Assembly (NCBI GenBank): GCA_038025085.1
Contig: CM076154.1
Span: 16,094,001 to 16,158,000, forward strand
Length of the DNA stretch: 64,000 nucleotides
Origin: Tetragonia tetragonoides
Taxonomy: Eukaryota; Streptophyta; Magnoliopsida; Caryophyllales; Aizoaceae
Direction: 5' to 3'
Shown here: positions 10,722 through 25,478 of the stretch, piece after piece
Numbering within the stretch: position 1 is the stretch's first letter
Layout of the letters: every line of letters starts with the position of its first letter
Position numbers and translations under genes: made by a program
The notes under the pieces: model-generated
What the model was told of the DNA's origin: nothing
Database searches by the model: none
The model's input: only the letters and a program-made list of their open reading frames with translations

Positions 10722-12779
10722 TCATTTGGCAGCCCGCCAATCTCTCATATACTCCTCCATAACCGATCGAGGACCTTCCGCTTGCTCCGGAGGAAGCAAA
10801 GTAATGAAAGACTCAAATGCGACGGCTAGACGATTCACCCACTGCAAAAAAGTAACAATGAGTGTGAGTTCAGAGATATGTAATACGTAAAAAAATATAT
10901 ATTTTAGTTAATCACTCACATAATCGCTGTTGGATCATGGAGGAATCACAGAAACAGGTGCTGCATCGTCACGTGTCAGCAGAGGGTGGGAGTGACGGTA
11001 GTACCACTCGAGGTAGTCATCCGTACATGCTGTGGGATCTGACGTGGATGCCTGAAACCCATGGAGACCAAGAATGTAACCTCCCGGGAACATACGCCAG
11101 GCATCAGATGATACTCGTACGGGGTAGACAACCCTGTACGAACGACTGGTCCATGACCTGATCGCTCTCTCTGGCCTAGTGATCGGGAAAGGGATACTCT
11201 GTACGTACCCGATTTGTCGTAAACAACGACCAGGCATGTACGGTTCGATAATATCCCGATACCGTAGCCACCCCATGAATACAGTCCCCGATACATATGC
11301 AACCGGGTCAGAACCGTACGGCAGCCACACCACCTACGTAGAAATGTTCAAGTTACGGTGAAGTAAAAAAAAACATAGCAAACGACGAAATAAATCATGA
11401 ACACCGATAACTGCATGACGTACCTCTGACGCTCGCAGCTGATCCAAGCGTCTACGTAAGGAGTGCAGTCGAACCACGTCCTTGCCCTCAGCCTGGGCAC
11501 TCCATACGGACGCACGGGGAGCCTCGCCGTCCCCGACAACCATCCGCTCCCGATGAGGTCGGAAGCAGGGAAAGTACTCGTATATCCATGCCTGGAGGAG
11601 AGTTAGGCATCCGCAGATGCCCTGAGAATCCCCCCGACTAGCTATACCGAGCTGACGATATAGGAAGGCGAGGGCAGCAGATCCCCAAGAGAACTCATGC
11701 GTCGTTCCGACACCGTCCCTCACCTCCATCACGCAGGAGGGTCTAATACGGTTACCACTCTTGTCGACAAACAAGGTGGATCCAATAAGTAACCACATCC
11801 AAGCTACCGCCTGCATGTCCTCCATTCGGTCCTCCACTCGGCAAAGGTCAAAAACCGACTCCGTGAGGACCCCACCGCCCTGCCAGTGGCTATGCATCAG
11901 TTCTTCTCGAGTGACCCCGAGAACCTCCATGGCCGTCGCCTGCAGCTGCCCATCCCGTCCCTCACTGGAAACGAGCTGTCCCTCTACAGGAATCCGAAGA
12001 ATATGCCATACATCGTGCAACATGATGGTCATCTCTCCGAACGGCATGTGGAACGAGTTCGTATCCGGCTGCCACCTTTCAATGAATGCAGATATCAGGG
12101 GGAAGTCGATATGTCTGAACATAATGTCTGTCAGGTGTGATAACCCAGTCCCCTCGATCTGCGCCCTCACCTCGGGCGACATCTCCGCTCGCCACTCACT
12201 CAGCCGCTGACAGACACTGAATCGGTTCTGACACTTCAACAGACCCCTCGTCTCTCCCATCCACATACGAGACGCTACATGGCCCAGGAAGCTTGGTATA
12301 ACGCTATCATCCGCCGATCCACCGGCCACCTTCCCTGTAACAAGCCACGTACTGTCGTCCTCCGCTCTAGATCGTTTGCTAGTACTAGACGAGCCAGTAC
12401 TAACAAACCTATCGGCTCTGCCCTTCACCACGCGCCAATCTGAGGATTATTCGACGCCAATCTGATCATCGTCCATGGACTGATCCCCGGAGTAGAACTC
12501 GTTAGATCCATAATCATGTTGCTCAGCCTCATCACCGCGATATAAGTGACGGTCAGTCATCTCCCTCATCCGAACTGCCTCTCTCTATCTCCGTACAGAG
12601 GCATCAATCCCGCGCGTCCTCGTGTGACGCGGTCCTGAACCAGCTAGTTCACTGACTAACCTCGGCATCGATTTACCGGCTCCTCCTCTCCTCTATCATT
12701 TCACATTTTTAATTAAACAATAATCAGTAATAAACAACTAAAATAATAATTGACAACTAATAATAATTGTAATAACAAA

Positions 12780-12817
12780 TAATAAGAACAATAATAATAT
12801 TAATAATAATAACAATA

Positions 12818-12895
<78 letters not shown>

Positions 12896-13020
12896 TAATA
12901 ATATTGCCATCACTTTTTTAGTATGGATCTGGAAATACTAAATAACAATAATAATAACAACAATAACAATAACAATAATAATAATAACACTAATATTAAT
13001 AATAATAACAATAATAATAA
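12780..13020 (+). repeat. (AAT)n / (AAC)n microsatellite in PMD intron 1
   Basis: Long runs of TAA/AAT triplets at 12800-12905 and mixed AAC/AAT triplets at 12944-13020, inside the first intron of the PMD gene. Confidence 0.9.
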
Positions 13021-13035
13021 CACTATTTTTTTTTT

Positions 13036-13195
13036 TTGTCTCGGGCGTCTGCTACAGACGCCTCACCCATGGGTGAGTCGTCTGCGACTGGCGCCGCACC
13101 CATGGGTGAGTCGTCTGCGACTGGCGCCGCAGCCATGGGCGAGGCGTCTGCCGATCTCGCCTGCCCATGGGGCAGGCGGAAATTGCAGACGCCCG
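13036..13195. repeat. Right subterminal palindromic array
   Basis: Four to five units with GGCGTCTG / CAGACGCC cores and CCATGG centres (CACCCATGGGTGAG twice, GCCATGGGC, CCCATGGGG), spacing near 40 bp. The logic is the same as the left array though the linkers differ. It sits inside PMD intron 1. Frames through it encode Ser-Pro-Met-Gly repeats and are not a gene. Confidence 0.85.
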
Positions 13196-13442
13196 ACTCT
13201 CCGAACTCGAAAAAAACGACACCGAACTCACAAATCAATCAACACAACTTCAAACAACACAAATTCAATTCAATTGTCTATAAACCTTGAATAAAAACAC
13301 TCCTATATCAACACATTTCGTAAAAATCAAAGCAAATTAGAGTAAATAAAGCAAAAAAATTCCGAATGTATACCCCCCCGCCGCGATGCTCGCCGCCTCC
13401 GTCCCCGTCGCCGCCTCTGCCGCTGCCGCTAGCCCCTGACAT

Positions 13443-13712
13443 TTCCGTTGTGATGGTATGGTGGTGGTTTTGCCGTGAGTGGTGGTGGTGGTGGTTTTGC
13501 CGTGAGGAGAGTGAGGAAGAGAGGTGGTGGTGAGGAGAGTGAGGAAGAGAGGTGGTGGTGAGGAGAGTGAGGAAGAGAGTGAGGAGTGAGTGCCGTGAGT
13601 GGTGGTGGTTTTGCCGTGAGTGGTGGTGGTGGTGGTTTTGCCGTGAGGAGAGTGAGGAAGAGAGGTGGTGGTGAGGAGAGTGAGGAAGAGAGTGAGGAGT
13701 GAGTGAGAGTGA
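13443..13712 (-). repeat. Tandem CT-rich repeats in the PMD leader
   Basis: Read on the plus strand, units GAGGAGAGTGAGGAAGAGAG, GTGGTGGTGAG and TTTTGCCGTGAG recur, with a roughly 130-170-bp higher-order duplication. On the minus strand they form a CT-rich 5' leader before the PMD ATG, like the CT-rich leader at the left end. Confidence 0.8.
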
Positions 13713-13868
13713 AGGGCAAATGTGTATTTTCCAAGGGCGGTGGTGAGTAATTTTGGGCGGTAAATAGCAATTCACAAAAATAAAAATAAGTTGTTGACCA
13801 AAAAGAAAAAATCAAGTAAAAGAAAGGAAAGATTTGATAAGTTTTTTTTTTTTGTTAAGGTGTATGTA

Positions 13869-14416
13869 ATTTTTTTTTTTTTGAGGGGAAAATAAATTCC
13901 ATTAATTGAAAGCCATACGGCACTTATAAGAAGGATCGAATTTAACAAGAAATAGATCTAAAACATCATAATACATTCGAATGAAAAAGCTATGTAACAG
14001 TAGAGATTCAACAATTCCGATCGACTTCCATTTAATCGTTGTTTTCCATATTACAGCCTCTTCGCGGAACCCTTTGCTATAGCTTTGAATGCTTCGATCC
14101 GACATAGTAGACCGCCTCTTGATAGAATAGATCCACCAAAGCACCATACAAACGACAAAACGAAAAACTAACAATACTCTCAAAAAGTGAGAGACAACCG
14201 AACCCAACATATGGAACAAACTAACCCTCACAAATGGAGAGACTGATATTATTCGACATAATAAAACTAGATAACAGAACAAAACAATGAAACAAAAAGA
14301 ATTGGGGCTTACCATTAGCAAAGAATTGCTAATGGCAGCCCCTGAACCAAAAGGAGGCTAGGGTTTTTTTTGGGGAAGGAGAGAGAAAAAAGGGAAAGAG
14401 AAGAAAAGAACCACAC
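13869..14416 (-). mobile_element. Non-LTR retroelement, family A, copy 1
   Basis: A 548-bp insertion flanked by TTAAGGTGTATGTA (13855-13868) and TTAAGGTGTATTTA (14417-14430), a 14-bp target duplication with one mismatch. Minus-strand sense: CT-rich start with an AAACCCTAGCC motif, a body, then TATGGCTTTCAATTAATGG, CCCCTC and a poly(A) tail (the T-run from about 13870). It carries a 139-codon open frame also present in copy 2 (47509-48039). No protein domain is recognised. Confidence 0.85.
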
Positions 14417-14430
14417 TTAAGGTGTATTTA

Positions 14431-15854
14431 CTTGATCACTTGATAAGTACTTGTATTGCTTTTCTACTAAAAAATAATAAAAAATAATAGAAAGAGAAAA
14501 TATACATGTATTCCTATTATTGTTGACAAACTAGCAAATAAGTATTTTCAGTGCATCTGTGCATGTATGATATTTTTGTTTACAATAAAAAATTAAAAAT
14601 ATACATGGATTCCTAGGGATGGGTAAAAAGAAATCACGTCAAGTAACTTGAGGCCAAAACGATTCGAACCCAAGTCATCAAAAAAACAATGATAACCTCC
14701 TACCTTCAGCATTCAAACCAGGAAACCAACACAGCTTTTATGTTTCCTTTGTGCAACTTGTATGATATATTCACAATGTTTTTTCTATGGGCCCCTTCTA
14801 AGGCTGGGTCCTAGGCGGTCGCCCCTGAGGCCTATGCTTAGCAACGGCCCTATGGCCATTGACGCGTTTATTCGTCAATGCGGCTGATATGGCATGATTT
14901 TAGTACAAAAATGAGAAAATTAGTGAGACTTCTTAGGGAAGCTTAACGAGGGGTAAAAAAGGAAAGTGCAAGCAAGTCTTGGTCAAGTAAAAGGCAACAG
15001 GGAAAAAGAAGAACATAAACCATTGTTCTTCAACCTTTTCTCTCTCCTCCGTCCTTTCTCCGGTGACCTTGATCCTTTCTCTCTCCTCCGTCCTCTCTCC
15101 AGCGACCTCGTATTTGATATTAATTATTTTAGCAGATGTTAAATTGACATAGTTTGAGTAATAATTGGTTATAAAAATGGTGGTAATTTAGTAATTAATT
15201 TGCATTTTTAGTTTTAAATTTATAGTAGGCCTTATTGTCGAATGTTTGAATATAAAATTGAAGCTCATGAGTATTGTTACTGTCATTGAGTTGTTGGTGT
15301 GTTTAATATTACTTTATTTAGAGTAGCAGAGAAGAGTGTTTAATAAGGTGGTACTGACAGTGAATTTTTGTCGTAAATATTTACACAAGTAGGTAGTGAT
15401 TGATTCTCGGGGAAGCTTCAGTGAGGGGAGGCCTTTTACTTCTAAAATTTACTAAGAAATAGTCAAGTAAACCAAAAGGGATGTACGAATATGCCCTTCC
15501 TTCGCCATTTTTACTGTGCACTCAAATCATGTATTAAAATGTGCAACATCGATCAACAACATTGACGAATAAGCGCGTCAATGTCATTGACACGTAACAT
15601 TTGAGTTTCATAATCAATGACCGTGGAGGAGGGACACCGCATTACGCTACCCACTCCGTTATTATTATTTTTAGATAGGAGAATGATGATCCACCCACGA
15701 GGCTGCTAACCCATAACCTTATTGTGTCTATCTCTCTCCTCTATATTTACGATCTCTCTCCTCTATTTTCAAAAGTAGCAATTAAGGTAGGAAAGAGATA
15801 AACACAATACTCAAGTGGGTTGGCCACCCACTAGGTCAATAAAACATTGTCCTT
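14431..15854. other. Intergenic, contains an inverted motif pair
   Basis: No gene seen. CATTGACGCGTTTATTCG at 14858 recurs inverted at 15560-15583 (CATTGACGAATAAGCGCG), which may mark a decayed terminal-inverted-repeat element. Around 14640-14740 a degenerate tRNA-like stretch contains GATTCGAACCC, a B-box reverse complement. Confidence 0.45.
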
Positions 15855-16010
15855 TTAGATAACATGGGTAGTTCAAGCTTTGTTTGACTAATTCCATGAG
15901 CCACAAAATTAAGACAAGGAAAACTTTTAATAGCCGTGAGAGAATTCAAACCTAGAACCTTTAGAATACTGTACTTCTCACATGTCTTATTAGCTGAGAT
16001 ACCTTTTAAG
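15855..16010 (-). mobile_element. tRNA-derived SINE, family B, copy 1
   Basis: Minus strand: TATCTCAGCTAATAAG (A-box-like), AGGTTTGAATTCT (B-box-like), then a tRNA-unrelated body ending CATGTTATCTAAAAGG. The same body occurs at 56036, 57505, 61457 and 63321. Confidence 0.75.
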
Positions 16011-16094
16011 GTTACTGCTACCCACTAAATTATTATTAATTTTTTTTTTTTTGCTAAACTACCCACTAAATTATTCAATACACTAGTATGTACT

Positions 16095-17115
16095 GGGATG
16101 AGCGCAACCGGTACCCACTGAGTATCGCACTACCCAGAATTGGAATTGGATCCACAAGTTCCTAAATTCTAGCTAAGAATTGGAATTGGTTACATTGGTT
16201 CCTAATTCCTAGGAATTGGAATTGAATCCACCGGGTATCCACCGATTCCTGGGTACTCACCGATTTCATAACATAATCAAAATTTGTTTTTTCAGAAATC
16301 AAATAAATGAATTACAATTCATTTTTGTGTTGTTGTGCAACTGCACAAAAAAGAATAAGGTCCTGTTCTTTTCGTCGTTTCTATTCTTCATTCCGTTCCG
16401 TTCCATACCGCGCTGCAATTTCCGTTCCGTTCCACACCGCGCTGCAATTTTTGTTCCGTTCCGTATCACACAAGTTATATTTATTGTTCCATTCCGTCCC
16501 GCGCTGCAACTTCCGTCCGTTCTACACCGCGCTGCAATTTCCGTTCCTCACCGTTCCGCACCATTCAGTTGACAAGAACAGGACCTAAAAATACGTGTGC
16601 ACAGTGCACAAGTGGAATGATTAAGAAAAGAAATCATAAATAAATGTTAGAAGAAAATTAAAAAATGGGTGTCGATTTGTATTCTATCTTTGTATTCTCA
16701 CCCAGGCCATAACTAATGTTGCATTGCCACTTTCTTCAACTCCAAACCCCATTTCTTCCATGCATATTTCTTCCCCTTTCAAATCCCACCTTATTAAAAA
16801 GAACCCATTGATTGACTGGTTGTACAGTGTAAACTACAATATATGCATTCGGACGTGGATTATGTTGGTGTTTTTGCTACTGACAATATAAAAGAGGAAT
16901 TCTAAATTAACTACGGTTCCAATTTCGATTCTTGTTCTGGGTATTTACAAGTTTTGAGTTTTCGAATTGGAATTAGTTTTACACCGAGTACCCAATCGAT
17001 TTCTATTTTTGAGAACCAGAATTGGAATTGATTGTCCGATTTCGATTTCATAATCATCGTCGTTTTGAACCGATTCCGTTTTCGATACTGGGTACCCGCA
17101 TTTTCCACTCATCCC
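16095..17115. mobile_element. hAT-like non-autonomous element
   Basis: 1,021 bp with ends GGGATGAG...CTCATCCC, flanked by TATGTACT (16087-16094) and TATGTAGT (17116-17123), an 8-bp target duplication with one mismatch, as hAT elements make. No transposase frame. A Tourist-like element is nested at 16359-16585. Confidence 0.7.
16359..16585. mobile_element. Tourist-like MITE with internal minisatellite
   Basis: 227 bp with perfect 12-bp terminal inverted repeats GGTCCTGTTCTT/AAGAACAGGACC and TAA on both sides (16356-16358, 16586-16588), typical of PIF/Harbinger MITEs. The inside is made of about five roughly 34-bp units of CCGTTCCGTTCCATACCGCG and CTGCAATTT. Confidence 0.8.
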
Positions 17116-17123
17116 TATGTAGT

Positions 17124-17214
17124 ATCCCATTTATTTCTTTTTTTTTTTTTTTGAGAGGGAGTATCCCATTCTTTTCTTTTTTTTTTTTTTGAGAGGGGTA
17201 TCCCATTCATTTCT
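17124..17214. repeat. Stacked short GTATCCCATT / poly(T) / GAGAGGGG units
   Basis: Consecutive units of GTATCCCATT(C), a T-run and TTGAGAGGG(G). Each looks like a target site followed by the extreme 3' end (minus-strand CCCCTCTCAAAA) of a non-LTR element. The next unit is the start of the longer insertion at 17215. Confidence 0.6.
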
Positions 17215-18825
17215 TTGTTTTTTTGGAGAGGGGATAGGAGACTTTTATTCATAGAAAAGCCATACGACATCTACAATAAAAATAACCCTAAAACATACTA
17301 AATCAATAGAAACAACAAAAAACCCGCTAACAAGCCAATATACTAGAATACTCAGGTGCGACTCCCAACATGCATAGTAACCATGTGCTTCCTTTGATGT
17401 ATTTTCATCTTTCATGGAAGTGGAGATCTTCACCACAAGTAACGCAATCGCTTGCCCACGAACCTCTGTATGATTCCGTCGATCGTGTGTATATCCGGTC
17501 CCCAAATTCATATTGCTTCTACTAAACATCAATCGCACAATAGGCGAAAAAAAAATCCTATAGAAAGGAAGATCAGAAGATCTCTAAAGACTCCACAAAG
17601 GGAGAGAATTTATTCAACTCAAAACGAAAAAAGCTAGAAATCGAGATTAAACGTGATAAAAATCATCAATCGCAGGCCGAGAATGGCCTAAATTGGCCCT
17701 CCAGGCTTGAAAATATGTTCTACTAAAGGCTAGGGGCCTGTTTAGTTCAAGAAAACAAATTCCAGTTTCCAATCTCCCAATCTCTAACAAATTGAAAACA
17801 AAAGAAAACAAAAACAAGTGTGGAGAAGTTGTTCAAATTTCACCCTCTTTTCCCACCTCACCCCTTGTCACCTCTCTCTCTCTCTCTTCATATCTCACCA
17901 CCACCACCACCACCCCAAACCACCACCACCACCACAAACCACCACCCTAAAGCACCACCACGGGCACCACCACGACCCAGACAAAGCCAACCCCCATCAT
18001 CTCTCTCTATCTCTCACACCTCCATTGTTACACATAGAGTTCACCCACCATCACCCGACAAATCCCACCCACCAACAACCCCCACGCGACTCACCACCAG
18101 CGGTCGCCCCCTCCACTACCATCCACCACCAGAGGCCGCCCCTCCGCCCTCAATCGCGTCTTTCTCTCTCCTGTCTCATTCTCTCCCTGATGTTTGAGGG
18201 CCTTAAAGGCATTATTCTTTGAAATTTTTTGAGGGCTTCTGATTTTGATCGTAATATGTAGTTGTTGGTGTTGTTATTTACATGCAATTGATTGTGTTGA
18301 AGGGTCCTATGAGATGGGTTGATGAGGAGAGAGAAATTGCGAATTTGCTTAGATCTACAACCAAGGAACACGATTTGTGCCCTAACCACCACCATGGTGG
18401 TCGCCGGTGGGTGGCGAGGTGAGCGGTGACAATTTCACCCCCTGCCGCCGTCGATCAGTGGTCATTAACCACCACTCGTGGTGGTTGTGTGGTGGCACAG
18501 TTGCCTGAGGGTGGAAATCTGGGTGAGGAAGAAGGTTGGATGGGTTGGAAATAATAGAGAACATGCAAAATGTTGTTTTCAAGTTTCCTTTGTTAAGTTG
18601 TAAAATGGAGAAAATTGTTTTCATTGAAATGATTTGGAAAATCTTGTGTTTTGAACACCCTCTTCATAATTTTGGAGAACTAGAAAACAATTTTAAGAAA
18701 ACACCCCTTGTTTTCTGTTACTAAACAGCTCCTAGGGTTCTAGAGAGAATGAGGACAAAAAAAGGAGAGAGGCTAGGGTTTGTATTTCATATTGTTGCCC
18801 CTTTAGCAAATGCCAAATGGCAAAT
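17215..18825 (-). mobile_element. Non-LTR element related to family A, split by a nested element
   Basis: Flanked by a perfect 20-bp duplication GGGGTATCCCATTCATTTCT at 17195-17214 and 18826-18845. Minus-strand 3' end: GATGTCGTATGGCTTTTCTA, CCCCTCTCC and A-run, like families A and C. The 5' end near 18720-18825 includes AAACCCTAGCC. A TIR element occupies 17733-18731, so the host copy is about 610 bp. Confidence 0.8.
17733..18731. mobile_element. Nested TIR element, Tourist-like termini
   Basis: About 1.0 kb. Left end GGGGCCTGTTTAGTTC then AAGAAAACAA; reverse-complemented right end GAGCTGTTTAGTAACAG then AAAACAA. CTA flanks both sides (17730-17732, 18732-18734). Inside are (CCA)n-rich stretches and no transposase frame. 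Confidence 0.7.
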
Positions 18826-19106
18826 GGGGTATCCCATTCATTTCTATGAGCTTCTTCATGTATCATTTCTATTTTGTTTTTTTCTTCTTGTTTGTTTTTT
18901 TTCTCTCTCTTTAACAACGTAAAAAAAAAGGAAAATAAAAGCATATCGCTCAATTAAACTAATTCAGAGCCGAATCCCGATAATACCCCAGAGAATTTCG
19001 TGATTTTCGGAGCATAATCTTCCTAGTCTCAGCCCCCATCATTTCCATTTTACTCAGTTTGAATTTCTGTAGAAATTGAATCTCACTCTTCTCTTCTTTT
19101 GTGTAG

Positions 19107-23205
<4,099 letters not shown>

Positions 23206-24368
23206 TAGTTATTGATGGTTGCTTATGTGAATTTTTTTTCTTTCAAGTTTGAGCTTGCTGAGTTGCTGGTGTGGAGCTTAGCTTGCCAAACAACTTGCTT
23301 AAAGCTGCATATCCTTGGTTGTGAATTGCATTTTGTGTGATTTTCTTGGTCACCCATTACCAGTTACCACCAACCCCTTTCTTCCCATACTTCTATGGAA
23401 ACACTTAAATCAAATTGAAACGGAAATGTATATTTCTCTTCATCTTTGCTAGATTGCATTAAAGTCTCATTCGGAGGTTTTTTTTTCAAGGTGTTTGGAA
23501 ATTTTTAATTTTTGATACTCGTACTTATTGATATGTTTGGGATTTTTGTCTGGCCTTCTTGTTCTAGAGTAATTGGATGGCTTTCATAAAGCTCGGTTGA
23601 AAATGTAGCGCTTAAGATATGTATGGCACGAACTTTTTAGTAAAAGTTGTAGCTTGAAATTTGTAGCTAGTATTTTTGCTATCTACTACGAAATAATTTG
23701 TCATATGACAATCAATTAACAACAAATCATGATGAAAGCCTAACTACTAGATACAGTATATTCTAGTAAAGTTGGCTAAGGAGTTACAACACACTTACCC
23801 TAAAAGGTTTAGGTATGTAGGTTGTGTCCTTTAAAGCATGGATGAATTGAACACTACTAAATTGAAAATGAAATCATTGCATTGAACTCAATTTAACACC
23901 ACAAAACTGAAATGAACGTTATTGTACCAACACCACTGAATCTAAACACCATAAAAAGTTTACTTGATACGTAAAACAAAAGTGTAATTCTGAACAAAGT
24001 ACCACTGAAATGAACTCAATTGAAACCACGAAACTGTACTTAAACCCACAAAATGACACGAGATTACTTATTTCCATTACATAATGTATCTAATTTAGGT
24101 AGTATTTACTCGTTTATTAGCTTTACAAGCAAAATATCGATAATGTCCTTAACAAATACCCCGACCAACGTAACTTGTTATGATTTCTCTTTTAAAAAAG
24201 GTAGATTTTAAAAAAAAAATTAAATTATGTCGGGATCATGATATTTTATATATTAATATAGAGAGGTATTAATTAATCGACAAGTTTATAATTTATCAAT
24301 TTAAACAGAGCAACTACTCAAGAAAATATTCATGATCGTTACTCAAGACAATGATTATTGATTTTGAT
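23206..24368. other. RABA2 3' UTR and intergenic sequence
   Basis: The 3' UTR probably covers the first 200-300 bp. The rest is A/T-rich with no supported gene. Confidence 0.5.
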
Positions 24369-24836
24369 TGTTGGAATAATGGCACCCAAAGGTTATGGGG
24401 TGATTTGTAACCGATTTGTAATTAATTGTGGGTAATTCATATCCCATAATGTGTCACTAATAAACCCATTTAAGCTACTTTGATGGGTAGTGGGAGGTTA
24501 CATTTACCATCTATAAATTGGGTGGCCATGTTCACTAGAGAAGGAGTAGAGAGAAATGTGAAGCAAGACACTTCTCCTCATATCCCCATGTGTGATTAGT
24601 TTCCGGGCAATTGTATTTGTGTTAGTTCCAAACCTCCATCCATGAGTGCACTTGTTTGGGGGTTGTTGTGTTAACCTTGGGGAGCGACCGGCGGAGACGA
24701 TTTGCACCAAAGTTGTGCCGAAAATCGCTTTCAAGGCAGTGGCCCTCATACCACGGCGCAACGATTATTTGATAAGTCATCTACTCTATCCTTTCTATAT
24801 TATTTTGTTATTGATCAATACCTTATATTTCCTACA
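24369..24836 (+). repeat. Left LTR
   Basis: 468 bp. It contains AAAATCGCTTTCAA at 24721-24734, the exact reverse complement of 24839-24852 just past the LTR. The 85-codon minus-strand frame inside it is duplicated in the other LTR and is not a gene. Confidence 0.92.
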
Positions 24837-25253
24837 ATTTGAAAGCGATTTTATTTAAGGTATTGGTTAATTGTGATTGTGTGAAGCGTCAAATTAAATT
24901 GTTGCACTTGTGATCATTCTTATTATGTCAACTAGTGGTTCACGGAAGAAAGGTGAAAAATTAGAGGTCTATGGTGCTGGTCTTGACGTTTATATTACTA
25001 CTTCTCTGACTTGTCGTGGAATTTGCTATGTAATATATTTGTTGCCAAATATTCTGTATGAATTCAGTTTATTAGGCGTAAGTGGGCTCATGAGTGGTAG
25101 TTAATGTTGGATTTTGAGAGGCTTAGTTATTTGTCGTTCTTGTTTGAGTAATTTGGTGAGAATTAATCCAAGAATCTATCTGCAATGTCTTTTTGGAAAA
25201 TCCATGCCATATATGTTAATTCTATTATTGATGGTCTATGATGGGGCCTTATC

Positions 25254-25478
25254 CTTTTTTTTTTTTTATACAAGGAACCCTTAGCTACTAGTCTACTTTT
25301 CGAGTGTGTACCAGATAAATTCCGAGTGTATGCAATAGCCTGCAAACCACACACACTAGGCAAGCCAACAAAATAAATTTTATAGACAGGCTCAGCAAAG
25401 CGCCCTAGTGGGAATTGAACCCATGACCTTTGTCATGAAATATCAACCCCACGCCAACTCCACTACCCCTTTCAGGGG
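25254..25478 (-). mobile_element. tRNA-like SINE nested in the LTR element
   Basis: Minus strand: GGGGTAGTGGAGTTGGCGTG, later GGTCATGGGTTCAATTCCCA (B-box-like), and an A-tail (T-run 25255-25267). The flanks GGGGCCTTATCCT and GGGGCTTGTCCTC are similar and may be the target duplication. Confidence 0.6.

Larger units (their letters stand above)
10722..13442 (-). pseudogene. Plant mobile domain (PMD) protein, three nonsense codons
   Basis: Proposed exons: 13442-13374 (ATG, Gly-rich start MSGASGSGRGG, GT donor), 12692-11424, 11333-10920 and 10841-10722 (TGA stop). All junctions are phase 0 and lengths are multiples of three, giving about 623 residues. Core features fit PMD proteins such as MAIL1 and 'phosphatase 7 long form-like' entries: LLKCQNRFSVCQRLSEW, FHMPFGEMTIMLHDVW, IPVEGQ, VVWLPYGSDP, GWLRYRDIIEPYMP, RQIGYVQSIP, DDYLEWYYRHSHP. 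Three stops interrupt an otherwise continuous frame: TAG 12587-12585, TAA 12449-12447 and TGA 10937-10935. PMD proteins of the host act in silencing and meristem maintenance; the role of the transposon-borne form is not known to me. Confidence 0.85.
7220..13775. mobile_element. Two-gene MULE: transposase-OTU plus PMD
   Basis: A Mutator-like element of about 6.55 kb. Its ends match as inverted repeats: at 7227 the left end reads CTATTTACCGCC, AAAATTACT, then ACCGCCC and TTACCCTTC; the reverse complement of 13768-13712 reads CTATTTACCGCC, AAAATTACT, ACCGCCC, TTGCCCTTC. Inside are two convergent genes, transposase-OTU (+) and PMD (-), and palindromic arrays near each end. Target duplication is unclear: A/T-rich 9-mers GAATAAAAA (left) and AAAATAAAA (right) are similar, not identical. 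MULEs carrying PMD genes are known in plants. The copy is damaged in both genes, so it probably depends on other copies to move. Confidence 0.85.

Noticed and set aside
13308..13815. His/Pro-rich minus-strand frames
   Set aside because: Low-complexity translation of tandem CT-rich leader repeats of the MULE.
13902..14321. 139-codon open frame, repeated at 47585-48004
   Set aside because: It is part of a short A-tailed retroelement, and the differences between copies mostly change the protein, so there is no sign of a selected gene.
17818..18222. His/Pro-rich plus-strand frames
   Set aside because: Translation of (CCA)n-type sequence in a TIR element; frames overlap and have no domains.
24504..24761. 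85-codon minus-strand frame found identically at 28323-28580
   Set aside because: It lies in the two LTRs; the repetition reflects the LTR pair and no domain is recognised.
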